Assembly: GCF_002014985.1 (NCBI RefSeq)
Contig: NZ_MUXU01000022.1
Span: forward strand, 1-64,000
Source of the DNA: Moraxella caviae
Lineage (GTDB): Bacteria; Pseudomonadota; Gammaproteobacteria; Pseudomonadales; Moraxellaceae
Length of the DNA: 64,000 nt
Reading direction: 5' to 3'
Shown here: positions 44,170-51,177 of the stretch, one piece after another
Layout of the letters: each line of letters starts with the position of its first letter
Position numbering within the stretch: position 1 is the first letter of the stretch
Notes under the pieces: generated by a model
The model's database searches: none
What the model saw: the letters and a program-made list of their open reading frames with translations, nothing else
Told to the model about the DNA's origin: nothing
Made by a program: the position numbers and the translations under genes

Positions 44170-45294
44170 GTGGTGAATTTACCAAGCAAAAAACAGATAC
44201 AAAAGGCGGGTAAGGCGTTAAAGAAAAACGCCACAGGGCAAGAGTACGAAAACGCCATGCAGGTATTATCACAATGGCGGGCGTTACACACTTACCCAAT
44301 TAACACTTTTCAAGCCTTGCTAAGACGCAAAGCCAAGAAATACAAAAACCCAATCATAGCCCAAAGGCTAAAACGGACGCCATCAATCATCACCAAATTG
44401 CAGCGTTTTCCCAATATGGATTTATCAAGAATGCAGGACATTGGGGGGCTTAGGGTGATTGTGGGCGGTATTGATGACGTGTATCACTTGCATAAATCGC
44501 TGATGGGCGGTAAGCATGAACCGCTATTACCGCCGAATGATTATATCAAGCAGCCAAAGGCGGACGGCTACCGCAGTTTACACCAAGTTTTTAGATACCA
44601 CAACAGCGATAATCCAGAGCTAAACGACTTATTTGTGGAGCTGCAAATACGCACCAAGCTACAACACGCATGGGCGACCGCCGTAGAGACGCTTGGCATT
44701 GTTGAAAAATCGTCTTTAAAAACAGGCGGCGGCAGTGATGAGATTAAGCGGTTTTTTAAGCTGGCAAGTGCGTTGTTTTCGTATCATGAAAAGCAGCCCA
44801 TACTTGCCGAATTGGCAGGCGTGGACGCTCAAGCCATCAAGCAAGAATTGCAAGAGATAGAAAAACGCTTGCAGATATTTAGCAAATTACAAGGCATTAT
44901 CATCACCGCCAAGCAGATTGAAACCAACAACACGAGCAGCGATTATTACTTGATGGAGCTAGACAGCGACAAAGGGGCGGTAAACCTTATCGCTTTCACC
45001 AAATCGCAGATGACACAGGCGCAGACGCTTTATAAAGCCCGTGAGATGGATACCAAAGACACGCCAAATATTGAAGTGGTATTGATAGCGGCGGGCGATT
45101 TAAAGCAGGTGAAAAAAGCCTATCCAAACTATTTTTTAGACACGCAGGATTTTATTAAGCGATTAAATAAGATTTGCGCAACTATACCAAACAAGCAAAC
45201 ACGCCAAGCCATGAGCGAATTAGACGCTGGCAAAGGGACGAAGTTTGACAATATAGATGATTTGATGGCGGATTTATCCGAAAAACCCTTTTAG
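44170..45294 (+). CDS. RelA/SpoT-type nucleotidyltransferase, copy 2
   Basis: 374 residues starting with GTG (44170 or 44173) after AGGGGG. It is closely similar to copy 1 over nearly all its length, with the same motifs RMQDIGGLRVIV, NDYIKQPKADGYRSLHQVF and VELQIRTKLQHAWATAVE. A C-terminal extension of about 33 residues (after CATIPNKQTRQAMSEL, ending LSEKPF) is unique. The gene pair looks like a duplication with doc caught between, or replaced pieces of one array. Function as in copy 1, uncertain. Confidence 0.88.
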   Translation: MVNLPSKKQIQKAGKALKKNATGQEYENAMQVLSQWRALHTYPINTFQALLRRKAKKYKNPIIAQRLKRTPSIITKLQRFPNMDLSRMQDIGGLRVIVGGIDDVYHLHKSLMGGKHEPLLPPNDYIKQPKADGYRSLHQVFRYHNSDNPELNDLFVELQIRTKLQHAWATAVETLGIVEKSSLKTGGGSDEIKRFFKLASALFSYHEKQPILAELAGVDAQAIKQELQEIEKRLQIFSKLQGIIITAKQIETNNTSSDYYLMELDSDKGAVNLIAFTKSQMTQAQTLYKAREMDTKDTPNIEVVLIAAGDLKQVKKAYPNYFLDTQDFIKRLNKICATIPNKQTRQAMSELDAGKGTKFDNIDDLMADLSEKPF

Positions 45295-45389
45295 CAGGCT
45301 AGGAGTAGCTACCGAACGGCGGTATTTTTTCATACCTTGACCGCCACGCCTGCTAATCCTTTTTTAAGGTATGGATAAGGTATGAGAGC
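45291..45389 (+). promoter_or_regulatory. Structured intergenic region with AAGGTATG repeats
   Basis: TTAGCAGGC (45291) pairs with GCCTGCTAA (45348-45356), enclosing GGCGG/CCGCC. Two tandem AAGGTATG units follow at about 45367 and 45377, with an inverted CATACCTT at 45332. CATACC and AAGGTAT also occur upstream of alpA (46443-46462). Candidate operator and terminator for the region. Confidence 0.45.
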
Positions 45390-46379
45390 ATGAGTAATCC
45401 AGCGTTAAACTTTGCCAAAGCTGAATATTACACGCTACAAGAAGCAAGCGAGTATTTGAATTTAAAGCATGGTGCAGGCGTGATAAACGCCCAAAAACTG
45501 CTAAAGCAGGCGATTAGCTATGATATTCCTTGTTATGTGTATGGCAGCGGTTTTTCTGTGATGGCTTGCGATGTTTTTTTTAAAGATGAGATTGCGCGAG
45601 CGGCGGACGGTTTTGATTGGGAAAAAGAAAAAAGACAGCAGCAAAAAGCGGAAGCTGTTGAAAAAGAGATAGAAAACCTTGTAAATCATTTTCTTTTTTA
45701 TGATGGCTGCTTTTTGAAAGTAAGTAACGTAATGCTTAGCCATGTGTTATTTTGTGAAAATAACGGGCAATCTACTCAATCGTTAAATTTTCATGAAAAT
45801 ATCTTTGATGGGTATTTGTCTACAGCATGGGAAAATGGGGAGCATAACGAAAACTTTTTTGGCGTGGCGGGCAAAGATTTTTGGGATGAAGTAGAAAGCG
45901 TTAATCTTTTGCCAGTAACAAACGCCTTATGGTTGGAGGACGTGCAGGGCGAAAAAGTCTATAGCATAGACGATATTAAGAAATTAACTTCATTGAAATT
46001 TACCCATTATGAAATAAATACAGAAAAATTTGAGTTATGCCCGTTTTTTGAAATTGGCTTAAAAGATTTAATCATTTTTCATAAAGACCTTAAAGCCTTA
46101 GAAAACCATATTTTAAACAGCGACCCAATACCCGAAAAGCAAACGCCAGCATTAGGGCATTTAGCAAAATTAAATCAGCCGCTACACTCACGCACCGCAA
46201 ATAACGCAGCTAAAGTGATAGCGGCGATGGCAGAGCTTTTAAAAATGGATATAACAACGCCTTACGGCAATGAAAGCAACGGTAAAATATTGGGAGCAGC
46301 GGAGAAATTAGGCTTGCAAATAAGCCCAGAGACGATAGCCAAATGGTTAAAAAGCGCCAACCAAGAACAATCAAAATAA
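45390..46379 (+). CDS. Element-borne protein of unknown function, 329 aa
   Basis: The N-terminal ~45 residues (YYTLQEASEYLNLKHGAGVI, then QKLLKQAISYDIP) look like a helix-turn-helix DNA-binding fold of excisionase type. Residues ~70-250 have no recognisable family. The C-terminus (SRTANNAAKVIAAMAELLKM, then LGAAEKLGLQISPETIAKWL) is a helical module seen in other phage or island proteins. It ends at a strong terminator. Probably a regulator; uncertain. Confidence 0.7.
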   Translation: MSNPALNFAKAEYYTLQEASEYLNLKHGAGVINAQKLLKQAISYDIPCYVYGSGFSVMACDVFFKDEIARAADGFDWEKEKRQQQKAEAVEKEIENLVNHFLFYDGCFLKVSNVMLSHVLFCENNGQSTQSLNFHENIFDGYLSTAWENGEHNENFFGVAGKDFWDEVESVNLLPVTNALWLEDVQGEKVYSIDDIKKLTSLKFTHYEINTEKFELCPFFEIGLKDLIIFHKDLKALENHILNSDPIPEKQTPALGHLAKLNQPLHSRTANNAAKVIAAMAELLKMDITTPYGNESNGKILGAAEKLGLQISPETIAKWLKSANQEQSK

Positions 46380-46384
46380 ACCCC

Positions 46385-46416
46385 AAACCCTAGTTAGAAC
46401 CTAACTAGGGTTTTTT
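46385..46416 (+). terminator. Strong terminator before alpA
   Basis: AAACCCTAGTTAG pairs with CTAACTAGGGTTT, a 13-bp stem with a three-base loop, then TTTTTT. It separates cargo from the alpA-replication operon. Confidence 0.9.
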
Positions 46417-46469
46417 GGTGCCTATTCATTGCATAATCACCCATACCAATTCATAGAAGGTATATAGTT

Positions 46470-46676
46470 ATGCAAACCCTACCAAAAGACGGCTTGAGCC
46501 AAGCCAAACATATTTTACCGCTTTTGCCATTTAGCAGAACCACGCTTTACCGCAAATGCTTGGCGGGTACATTCCCAAAACCCAAACGCCTAAATGCTAA
46601 TTTGACCGTTTGGCAAAATAACGAAGTTTTGGAATACCTAAAAGACCCATCAAAATGGGAGCGTATCAAATGCTAA
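46470..46676 (+). CDS. alpA: AlpA family transcriptional regulator
   Basis: 68 residues with a winged helix-turn-helix (ILPLLPFSRTTLYRKCLAGT, then FPKPKRLNANLTVWQNNEVL and the end KWERIKC). AlpA/Vis proteins activate integrase expression or act as excision factors in P4-like elements. Stop overlaps the next start (ATGCTAA). Upstream has TTGCATAAT and a CATACC...AAGGTAT arrangement. Confidence 0.88.
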   Translation: MQTLPKDGLSQAKHILPLLPFSRTTLYRKCLAGTFPKPKRLNANLTVWQNNEVLEYLKDPSKWERIKC

Positions 46677-46975
46677 TCACCGACAAAAACCGCAAGAGCC
46701 AACAGCAAATCATGGCGCAAACCTTGCTAGACGGCAAAACATTCACGCACCTAGAGATGAAGCAGCAGCACAGCATATCAAGCCCAGAGCGCAGACTTTG
46801 CGAGCTGCGCCGATTTGGCTTTGAAACCGTGTTCACCATTGGCAAAAACCCAAACACAGGCGCAAATTACCGCATTTTTAGGCTTGTCAAATTGCCAAGC
46901 GTAGAAGCCGTTTTGCGAGTGTTTGGCGAAATTCCCACACAGTACAAGCATTTATTCAAGGGGCAACCATGCTAG
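46670..46975 (+). CDS. Helix-turn-helix protein (HTH_39-like)
   Basis: 101 residues from ATG 46670, overlapping the alpA stop. The segment MAQTLLDGKTFTHLEMKQQH, then SPERRLCELRRFGFETVF, is the HTH_39 pattern found in small phage and island proteins. It probably binds DNA in replication or regulation. Coupled on both sides: next gene begins at 46969 within its last codons. Confidence 0.7.
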   Translation: MLITDKNRKSQQQIMAQTLLDGKTFTHLEMKQQHSISSPERRLCELRRFGFETVFTIGKNPNTGANYRIFRLVKLPSVEAVLRVFGEIPTQYKHLFKGQPC

Positions 46976-47151
46976 ACAGATTAGAGCAAATCACCGAGCG
47001 GCTTATCGTAGACCAACACACCGCTAAGCAGTATTTTGTGAACGGGCAAACGAGCAACGCAAGAGCGATACTCAATGACAGCATAGATGAAGCGATTAGC
47101 GATTTAAAAGCGGTGATTGATGAATGGTATTATCACCAAAATGCAAGATGA
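46969..47151 (+). CDS. Small acidic helical protein, 60 aa
   Basis: Begins MLDRLEQITERLIVDQHTAK and ends DEWYYHQNAR; predicted all-helical, no family recognised. Overlaps the preceding gene by seven bases (ATGCTAG), so it is translated from the same transcript. Confidence 0.6.
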   Translation: MLDRLEQITERLIVDQHTAKQYFVNGQTSNARAILNDSIDEAISDLKAVIDEWYYHQNAR

Positions 47152-47168
47152 AAAAATGCAATAAAAAA

Positions 47169-47196
47169 GCCAAGCCCTTATAAATCAAGGCTTGGC
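47169..47196. terminator. Hairpin GCCAAGCC/GGCTTGGC
   Basis: Perfect eight-base stem with a 12-base loop. The T run lies on its minus-strand side (AAAAAA before it on the plus strand), so as a terminator it would act leftward; on the plus strand it is an RNA hairpin at the start of the leader region. Confidence 0.5.
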
Positions 47197-47243
47197 AAAA
47201 TGAAAATGAAATTTTCAGGTCGATTTCACAAGAGTATTATATC

Positions 47244-48098
47244 ATGAGTTTTGCAAAACAAATATCAAGTTTTAATCAGATTTTTAAAATAGACAGAAAC
47301 GCAGGCGTGGGCTATGATGAACGGACTACTAAATCTTCTAGCGGTTATCCGCACCCGACAGCTTGCGGCATTTTTATGCCTTGCATTCGCAATATTCGCA
47401 TAAAATCCACTTTGCCAGTTATGGCGGGTCGAGAGAACCTAATAAAACACCCTTTGCAGGGAAATAAGTTCCGCCGTCTAGAAGCGGTAGTTGAAGCCCG
47501 CCCACCCATGTGGGCGATACTAACTAAACTTCTAGGAGTGTTCACCATGAACGCAAAAAACCGCCATAATACGGCTTTTGGCAATCTGCCAGTACAAACC
47601 CCTATCCAAACCACCCAAGCAAGCGTAGAACGCAAAACAGGCGCATTCTATGGCGCATTATCACGCCTGCCATCACCAAAAAAAGCCCTTGCCTTTTTGG
47701 GTGAGTTTTGCAATAATGTAAATCTCTCTCAAAATTTATGTAGCAGTTCGCCAAACTGTTCAAATTGGCTTTTTTTACGCCAAGACACCGCCACAGGCGC
47801 AGGCGTGAACCCATCATCTAAGGACTTTGCGCAGACAAAGCACCTATCATCTTATGATGGGGCGACACCACAAAATAAGCCAATCGGTGAATATGTGGGG
47901 CGGTTACTACATAGACCGAGAGTGAGCCCCATCACCCTTTTAGCGGTGATTTCTCAAACTCAAAATTATGTAGGAGTGTTCACCATGAACGCATTTTTAG
48001 AGCGTATTTCTCACTATTCCCCAATCCAATCTTTCGCCATTGGCTTTATCGCCACCGCCTTTATTTGCGCCCTTGTTTTGCTAGGGGGTGCAGCATGA
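47244..48098 (+). CDS. Leader ORF of the replication operon (Ash/Icd-like), nested starts
   Basis: A 284-codon frame with three plausible starts: 47244, 47547 and 47985. The last two each have an identical TAGGAGTGTTCACC before the ATG. The section GYPHPTACGIFMPCIRN and RPPMWAILTKLLGVFTM recalls Ash/Icd-like leader peptides of satellite elements, where the RNA, not a protein, often matters. Short hairpins (GGCATTTTTATGCC, GCCCACCCATGTGGGC) lie in its first third. In P4 this position holds the CI immunity RNA. Whether the long protein is made is doubtful. Confidence 0.45.
   Translation: MSFAKQISSFNQIFKIDRNAGVGYDERTTKSSSGYPHPTACGIFMPCIRNIRIKSTLPVMAGRENLIKHPLQGNKFRRLEAVVEARPPMWAILTKLLGVFTMNAKNRHNTAFGNLPVQTPIQTTQASVERKTGAFYGALSRLPSPKKALAFLGEFCNNVNLSQNLCSSSPNCSNWLFLRQDTATGAGVNPSSKDFAQTKHLSSYDGATPQNKPIGEYVGRLLHRPRVSPITLLAVISQTQNYVGVFTMNAFLERISHYSPIQSFAIGFIATAFICALVLLGGAA
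47533..47993 (+). repeat. Duplicated 23-bp translation initiation region
   Basis: TAGGAGTGTTCACCATGAACGCA is identical at 47533-47555 and 47971-47993, 438 bases apart, both in the same frame. It contains the palindrome GTTCACCATGAAC. A degenerate third copy (TGTAGCAGTTCGCC) is near 47739. Confidence 0.8.
47985..48098 (+). CDS. 37-residue single-pass membrane peptide
   Basis: From ATG 47985 with a strong AGGAG. It begins MNAFLERISHYSPIQSF, followed by one membrane segment (AIGFIATAFICALVLLGGAA) to the end. Its stop overlaps the start of the next gene (ATGA). It is in frame with the longer leader frame, but its own ribosome site suggests independent translation. Confidence 0.55.
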   Translation: MNAFLERISHYSPIQSFAIGFIATAFICALVLLGGAA

Positions 48099-48265
48099 AG
48101 CATGATTACGAATATTACAGTGTAGAATGCAAGGAAGCCAATATTTACCGCCTATTTGACACCAAAGCCGAAGCGGTAGCCTTTGCTAAGTCGCTTAAAT
48201 TTGCCAAAGATAAAATCAAAGTATGTTTTAATCGTGGTTGGTATTGGGATAAAGGGGGCGAATAA
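48095..48265 (+). CDS. Small hypothetical protein, 56 aa
   Basis: Starts MKHDYEYYSVECKEANIYRL and ends GWYWDKGGE; aromatic-rich, compact alpha/beta pattern, no family recognised. ATG overlaps the previous stop; its stop overlaps the helicase start (TAATG). Such coupling implies it is made with the replication protein. Confidence 0.6.
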   Translation: MKHDYEYYSVECKEANIYRLFDTKAEAVAFAKSLKFAKDKIKVCFNRGWYWDKGGE

Positions 48266-50484
48266 TGAACATTGCAGAAGTATGGGAAACGGATTTTAAA
48301 GAGCTAGAAAACGCCCAATTTGGCGAGCATGTGGCATTGCATGATTTAAAAACGGACTACAAAGAAGCCGCCATCACAGCGGGCAAAACCTACTACCCAA
48401 TGAAAAACGCAGCAGGCGAGCTGATAAGCATTACAGGCGATGATTTGCGCCCCGTAGAGCACCCAAAGGGCGCAGCCGTCATCATGGGGGATATACACGC
48501 CCCCACCGCCTTTATCGTTGATGATTGGGACGATGGCGAGCGGTTATTTAGCGTATTGCCAAACACCGAATACAAGGCGGCTTGCGTGTTAATCACGCCT
48601 GCTAAAGTGAGCGCAGCAAAGGAATTTGGCGCAAAGCAAATCATCATCACCGCCACACTAAACCAAAAAGATGAAATGCTTGCAAAGCTGGCAGGCGTGA
48701 ACGGTGAATTATGGCTTGGTATTACCGATTTGGCGACCATTTTAGACAATGGCGATGAAGTGGAAAAAATACCGCTTGGCGTGAACCGCTGGCGATGTGC
48801 TGGCGGTGAGTTTGTTTTATCTGATGATGGCTTGTGGCATATCACAGACGCAAAAGACGATGAGCCAAGCAAAAAAACTTGGCTTTCACCGCCTTTGTAT
48901 GTGGACGGCTTAACACGCAACAAAAACGGCACAAATTGGGGCAAATACATACGCACCAAAGACCAAGACGGCAACACGCACCGCTTTATTTTGACCGATG
49001 ACAAGCTACAGGGCGACGCTAGAGAATGGCGCAAGCTATTGGCGGCGCATGGGTGCAGCCCGAGCAACAAGCCCCACGCCAAGCAGTTATTGAGCGATTA
49101 TCTACACCGCCACCCCACCAAGACACGCTACACCACCGTATCAAGTAGCGGCTGGCATGGCGATGTGTATGTTTTGCCTAATGCCGTATTTGGCGCAAAT
49201 AACGTACTGCTTGATAAAGAATTTGCCACGCACCACAGCCAAAAAGGCAGCCTAAGCGACTGGCAAGAGAATATCGCCAAAGAGTGTATCAAACACGACA
49301 GATTAACGCTTGGCTTGTGCATGGCGTTTGGCGGGGCGTTGCTTGAGCTGATGAATATGCAAAGCATTGGCGTTCATTTGGTGAGTTCATCATCACAGGG
49401 CAAGACGCTAACGCTGAATTTGGCGTGTAGTGTGTGGGGTAAGCCGAGCGATTTACTAAAAACTTGGAATTTCACCGCCAACGGCTTAGAGATGATTGTA
49501 AGTTTGCACAATGATAACTTTTTGGCATTGGACGAGCTTGGGCAGATTGGCGCAAAAGAAGCCGCCAAAGTGGTTTATATGCTTGGCAATGGCGCAGGCA
49601 AGGGGCGAGCTACTAAAGATTTGAGCTTGCAAGATGTGCGAACGTGGCGGACGTGCTGGCTTTCTACTGGTGAAATTACCCTAAGCCAAAAACTTGCCGA
49701 GATAGGCAAATCCGCCCATGCTGGCGAGCTTATGCGTATGATACATTTGCCCGCCAACAGCGAGCAAGGCAGCGTATTTGATGATGTGGAAGTGGGCGAG
49801 CAAGGCAGAAAATTGCACAGCCGTTTAAACGACTATGCAAGCCGTTTTTACGGCACGGCTGGCACGGCATGGCTTGAGTACTTGACCGCCGATAAAAAGG
49901 GCATGGCAGAGCTTGCAGGCGGGTTGTATGATGAATTTATGGCAGGTTTTGGGGATTTATCACAGCAACAAGGGCGAGTGCTTGGCTATTTTGCGCTGAT
50001 GGCGACCGCTGGCGAGCTTGCGACTAGAGCAGGCATTACAGGTTGGCAAGATGGGCAGGCAAGCCAAGCGATTGCTAATTTGTACCATGTTTGGCTTGCC
50101 AATAACAAGGACGATTTACAAACAGCGCAAGCAATAGAAGCCATACAGCATTTTATCGAGCAGCACCAATTTAGCCGCTTTGTGAACGCTACAGAGCCAT
50201 CTTTTACGCCATCAGACATAAGACACACGGCAAACTTTGCAGGCTATATCACGAACATTAAGGATGTAGGCGTGGTTTATGCGTTCAATCAAAGCGCATT
50301 TGATGAAGCCATCAAAAAGCATGGTTTAAGCCGTGATGTTTGTTTAAATATTCTAAAAAATCATGATTTTTTGCATTGCAATGACGGCGGACGGTTTAAG
50401 GCAAAAATCAGAATTGAAAACGGCAAAAACCCCCTAAGTTTTTATGCAATCAAGGCGAAAATACTAGAATTTAGCAAAAATTAG
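48265..50484 (+). CDS. DUF927 replication helicase
   Basis: 739 residues. Residues ~70-160 resemble a degenerate TOPRIM-type region (AVIMGDIHAPTAFIVDDWDD), without an obvious catalytic DxD pair. The DUF927 helicase core covers about 225-530, with Walker A-like VSSSSQGKTLTLNLA and Walker B NDNFLALDELGQI. The C-terminal ~150 residues are helical. It probably unwinds the element origin after binding iterons, which lie directly downstream (50494-50570). No zinc-finger primase domain is seen, so priming may use host DnaG. Confidence 0.85.
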   Translation: MNIAEVWETDFKELENAQFGEHVALHDLKTDYKEAAITAGKTYYPMKNAAGELISITGDDLRPVEHPKGAAVIMGDIHAPTAFIVDDWDDGERLFSVLPNTEYKAACVLITPAKVSAAKEFGAKQIIITATLNQKDEMLAKLAGVNGELWLGITDLATILDNGDEVEKIPLGVNRWRCAGGEFVLSDDGLWHITDAKDDEPSKKTWLSPPLYVDGLTRNKNGTNWGKYIRTKDQDGNTHRFILTDDKLQGDAREWRKLLAAHGCSPSNKPHAKQLLSDYLHRHPTKTRYTTVSSSGWHGDVYVLPNAVFGANNVLLDKEFATHHSQKGSLSDWQENIAKECIKHDRLTLGLCMAFGGALLELMNMQSIGVHLVSSSSQGKTLTLNLACSVWGKPSDLLKTWNFTANGLEMIVSLHNDNFLALDELGQIGAKEAAKVVYMLGNGAGKGRATKDLSLQDVRTWRTCWLSTGEITLSQKLAEIGKSAHAGELMRMIHLPANSEQGSVFDDVEVGEQGRKLHSRLNDYASRFYGTAGTAWLEYLTADKKGMAELAGGLYDEFMAGFGDLSQQQGRVLGYFALMATAGELATRAGITGWQDGQASQAIANLYHVWLANNKDDLQTAQAIEAIQHFIEQHQFSRFVNATEPSFTPSDIRHTANFAGYITNIKDVGVVYAFNQSAFDEAIKKHGLSRDVCLNILKNHDFLHCNDGGRFKAKIRIENGKNPLSFYAIKAKILEFSKN

Positions 50485-50493
50485 GGCAAAATG

Positions 50494-50570
50494 GGGAACA
50501 GTTCCCAAATTTGTTCACAGTGCAAAGCCTTGTGGCACTAGGTTGTTCCCGCTGTTCCCGCTGTTCCCGC
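50494..50570 (-). repeat. Right iteron cluster (inverted copies of GCGGGAACAG)
   Basis: GGGAAC-A-GTTCCC (50494-50506) is a perfect palindrome, and TGTTCCCGC occurs three times in tandem at 50544-50570. A related TGTTCAC lies at 50512. These are the reverse complement of the left cluster units (39384-39487). In the excised circle the clusters would be about 2.1 kb apart, flanking attP and int. Confidence 0.7.
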
Positions 50571-50968
50571 ACTTTTTTGACACACACGCAAACACACACG
50601 CAGCACTTTTACAAAATCACGCCTGCTATTGTGTATTTTTGCTAAAGAAAATAAAATAACAAGGGGCTTTTCAAAAGCTTTTTTGTTATGAAAAGCGGCA
50701 AGATTTGGCGAATTGCCACAAGGTTTTGCAAAACAACCCCATGCAAAGGGTGAGATTACGGCGATTTCTGAACGCTATAAAAAAGAGTAAGACTGGACGA
50801 ATTCCCTAAGATTTGGTAAGTTTTCGCATTTTTGAACCGTATAAAAAGGGTTTTTGAACGATATAAAAAAGAGCGGGGCGGCAAGATTGGAGCTTGGAAA
50901 ACAACCCTATGTAGTGGTGAATTTGCCCAAAATACAGAGCCGCCAAAATGGGGGTATCAACCAAATTT

Positions 50969-50986
50969 AGTACCTATTTTAGTACC
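50969..50986 (+). repeat. Right arm-type repeat
   Basis: AGTACCTATTTTAGTACC, identical to 37918-37935 and in the same orientation. It ends 62 bases before attR. Confidence 0.65.
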
Positions 50987-51047
50987 TAAAATTGACTTAC
51001 CAAAATACAAGACTAATAAAATCAATGACTTAAAGCCTTAGTTTAAT

Positions 51048-51065
51048 TCCGACCACTGGTACCAT
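51048..51065 (+). repeat. attR core
   Basis: TCCGACCACTGGTACCAT, the second copy of the tRNA-Leu 3' end, marking the right boundary. Confidence 0.93.
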
Positions 51066-51070
51066 ATACA

Positions 51071-51103
51071 AAACCCCCGAAACTTAGTTTTTGGGGGTTT
51101 TTG
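51071..51103 (+). terminator. Original tRNA-Leu terminator, displaced by the element
   Basis: AAACCCCC pairs with GGGGGTTT, followed by TTG. It lies just outside attR where the uninterrupted tRNA gene would have ended. Confidence 0.8.
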
Positions 51104-51177
51104 TTTCGGTGGAAATTTGGTGTGTTCAAGCGCTTTGCTGTAAAGCTAGGCAGAGATAGATTGTCTTTGCTGTCCGC

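Larger units (their letters stand above)
50485..51047. other. Noncoding right end of the element
   Basis: About 560 bases. After the iterons, GCTTTTCAAAAGC followed by TTTTTT (50666-50684) is a possible terminator. Three TGAACnnTATAAAAA units lie at 50769, 50833 and 50855, and a GGCAAGATT...AAAACAACCC block occurs twice (about 50697 and 50880). A 69-codon frame (50832-51041) overlaps the arm repeat and is not convincing as a gene. Confidence 0.5.
37777..51065 (+). mobile_element. P4-like integrative element inserted at tRNA-Leu(CAA), about 13.3 kb
   Basis: An identical 18-bp sequence, TCCGACCACTGGTACCAT, occurs at 37777-37794 (tRNA 3' end) and 51048-51065, delimiting the element. Inside, all genes run rightward: integrase, toxin-antitoxin cargo, alpA, HTH gene, leader ORFs, and DUF927 helicase. 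Inverted clusters of GCGGGAACAG iterons lie near both ends. There is no capsid, portal, terminase or conjugation gene, so it resembles a phage satellite or small genomic island that would need help to spread. Original tRNA terminator now lies right of attR (51071). Confidence 0.93.

Noticed and set aside
42607..45294. Reading the two RelA/SpoT genes as an assembly duplication
   Set aside because: They differ throughout at codon and amino-acid level, differ in length at the C-terminus, and the intervening doc module is single-copy, so they are diverged paralogues.
40146..48700. GCAGGCGTGAAC occurring many times in the element
   Set aside because: Tempting as an uptake or operator sequence, but GCAGGCGTG encodes Ala-Gly-Val and also recurs in chromosomal genes (26437, 61197, 63874). 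Only the inverted pair at 41177-41214 is kept as a feature.
50832..51041. 69-codon frame at the right end of the element
   Set aside because: It runs across the arm-type repeat (giving LVPILVPK) and tandem AT-rich units; no ribosome site. Treated as noncoding.
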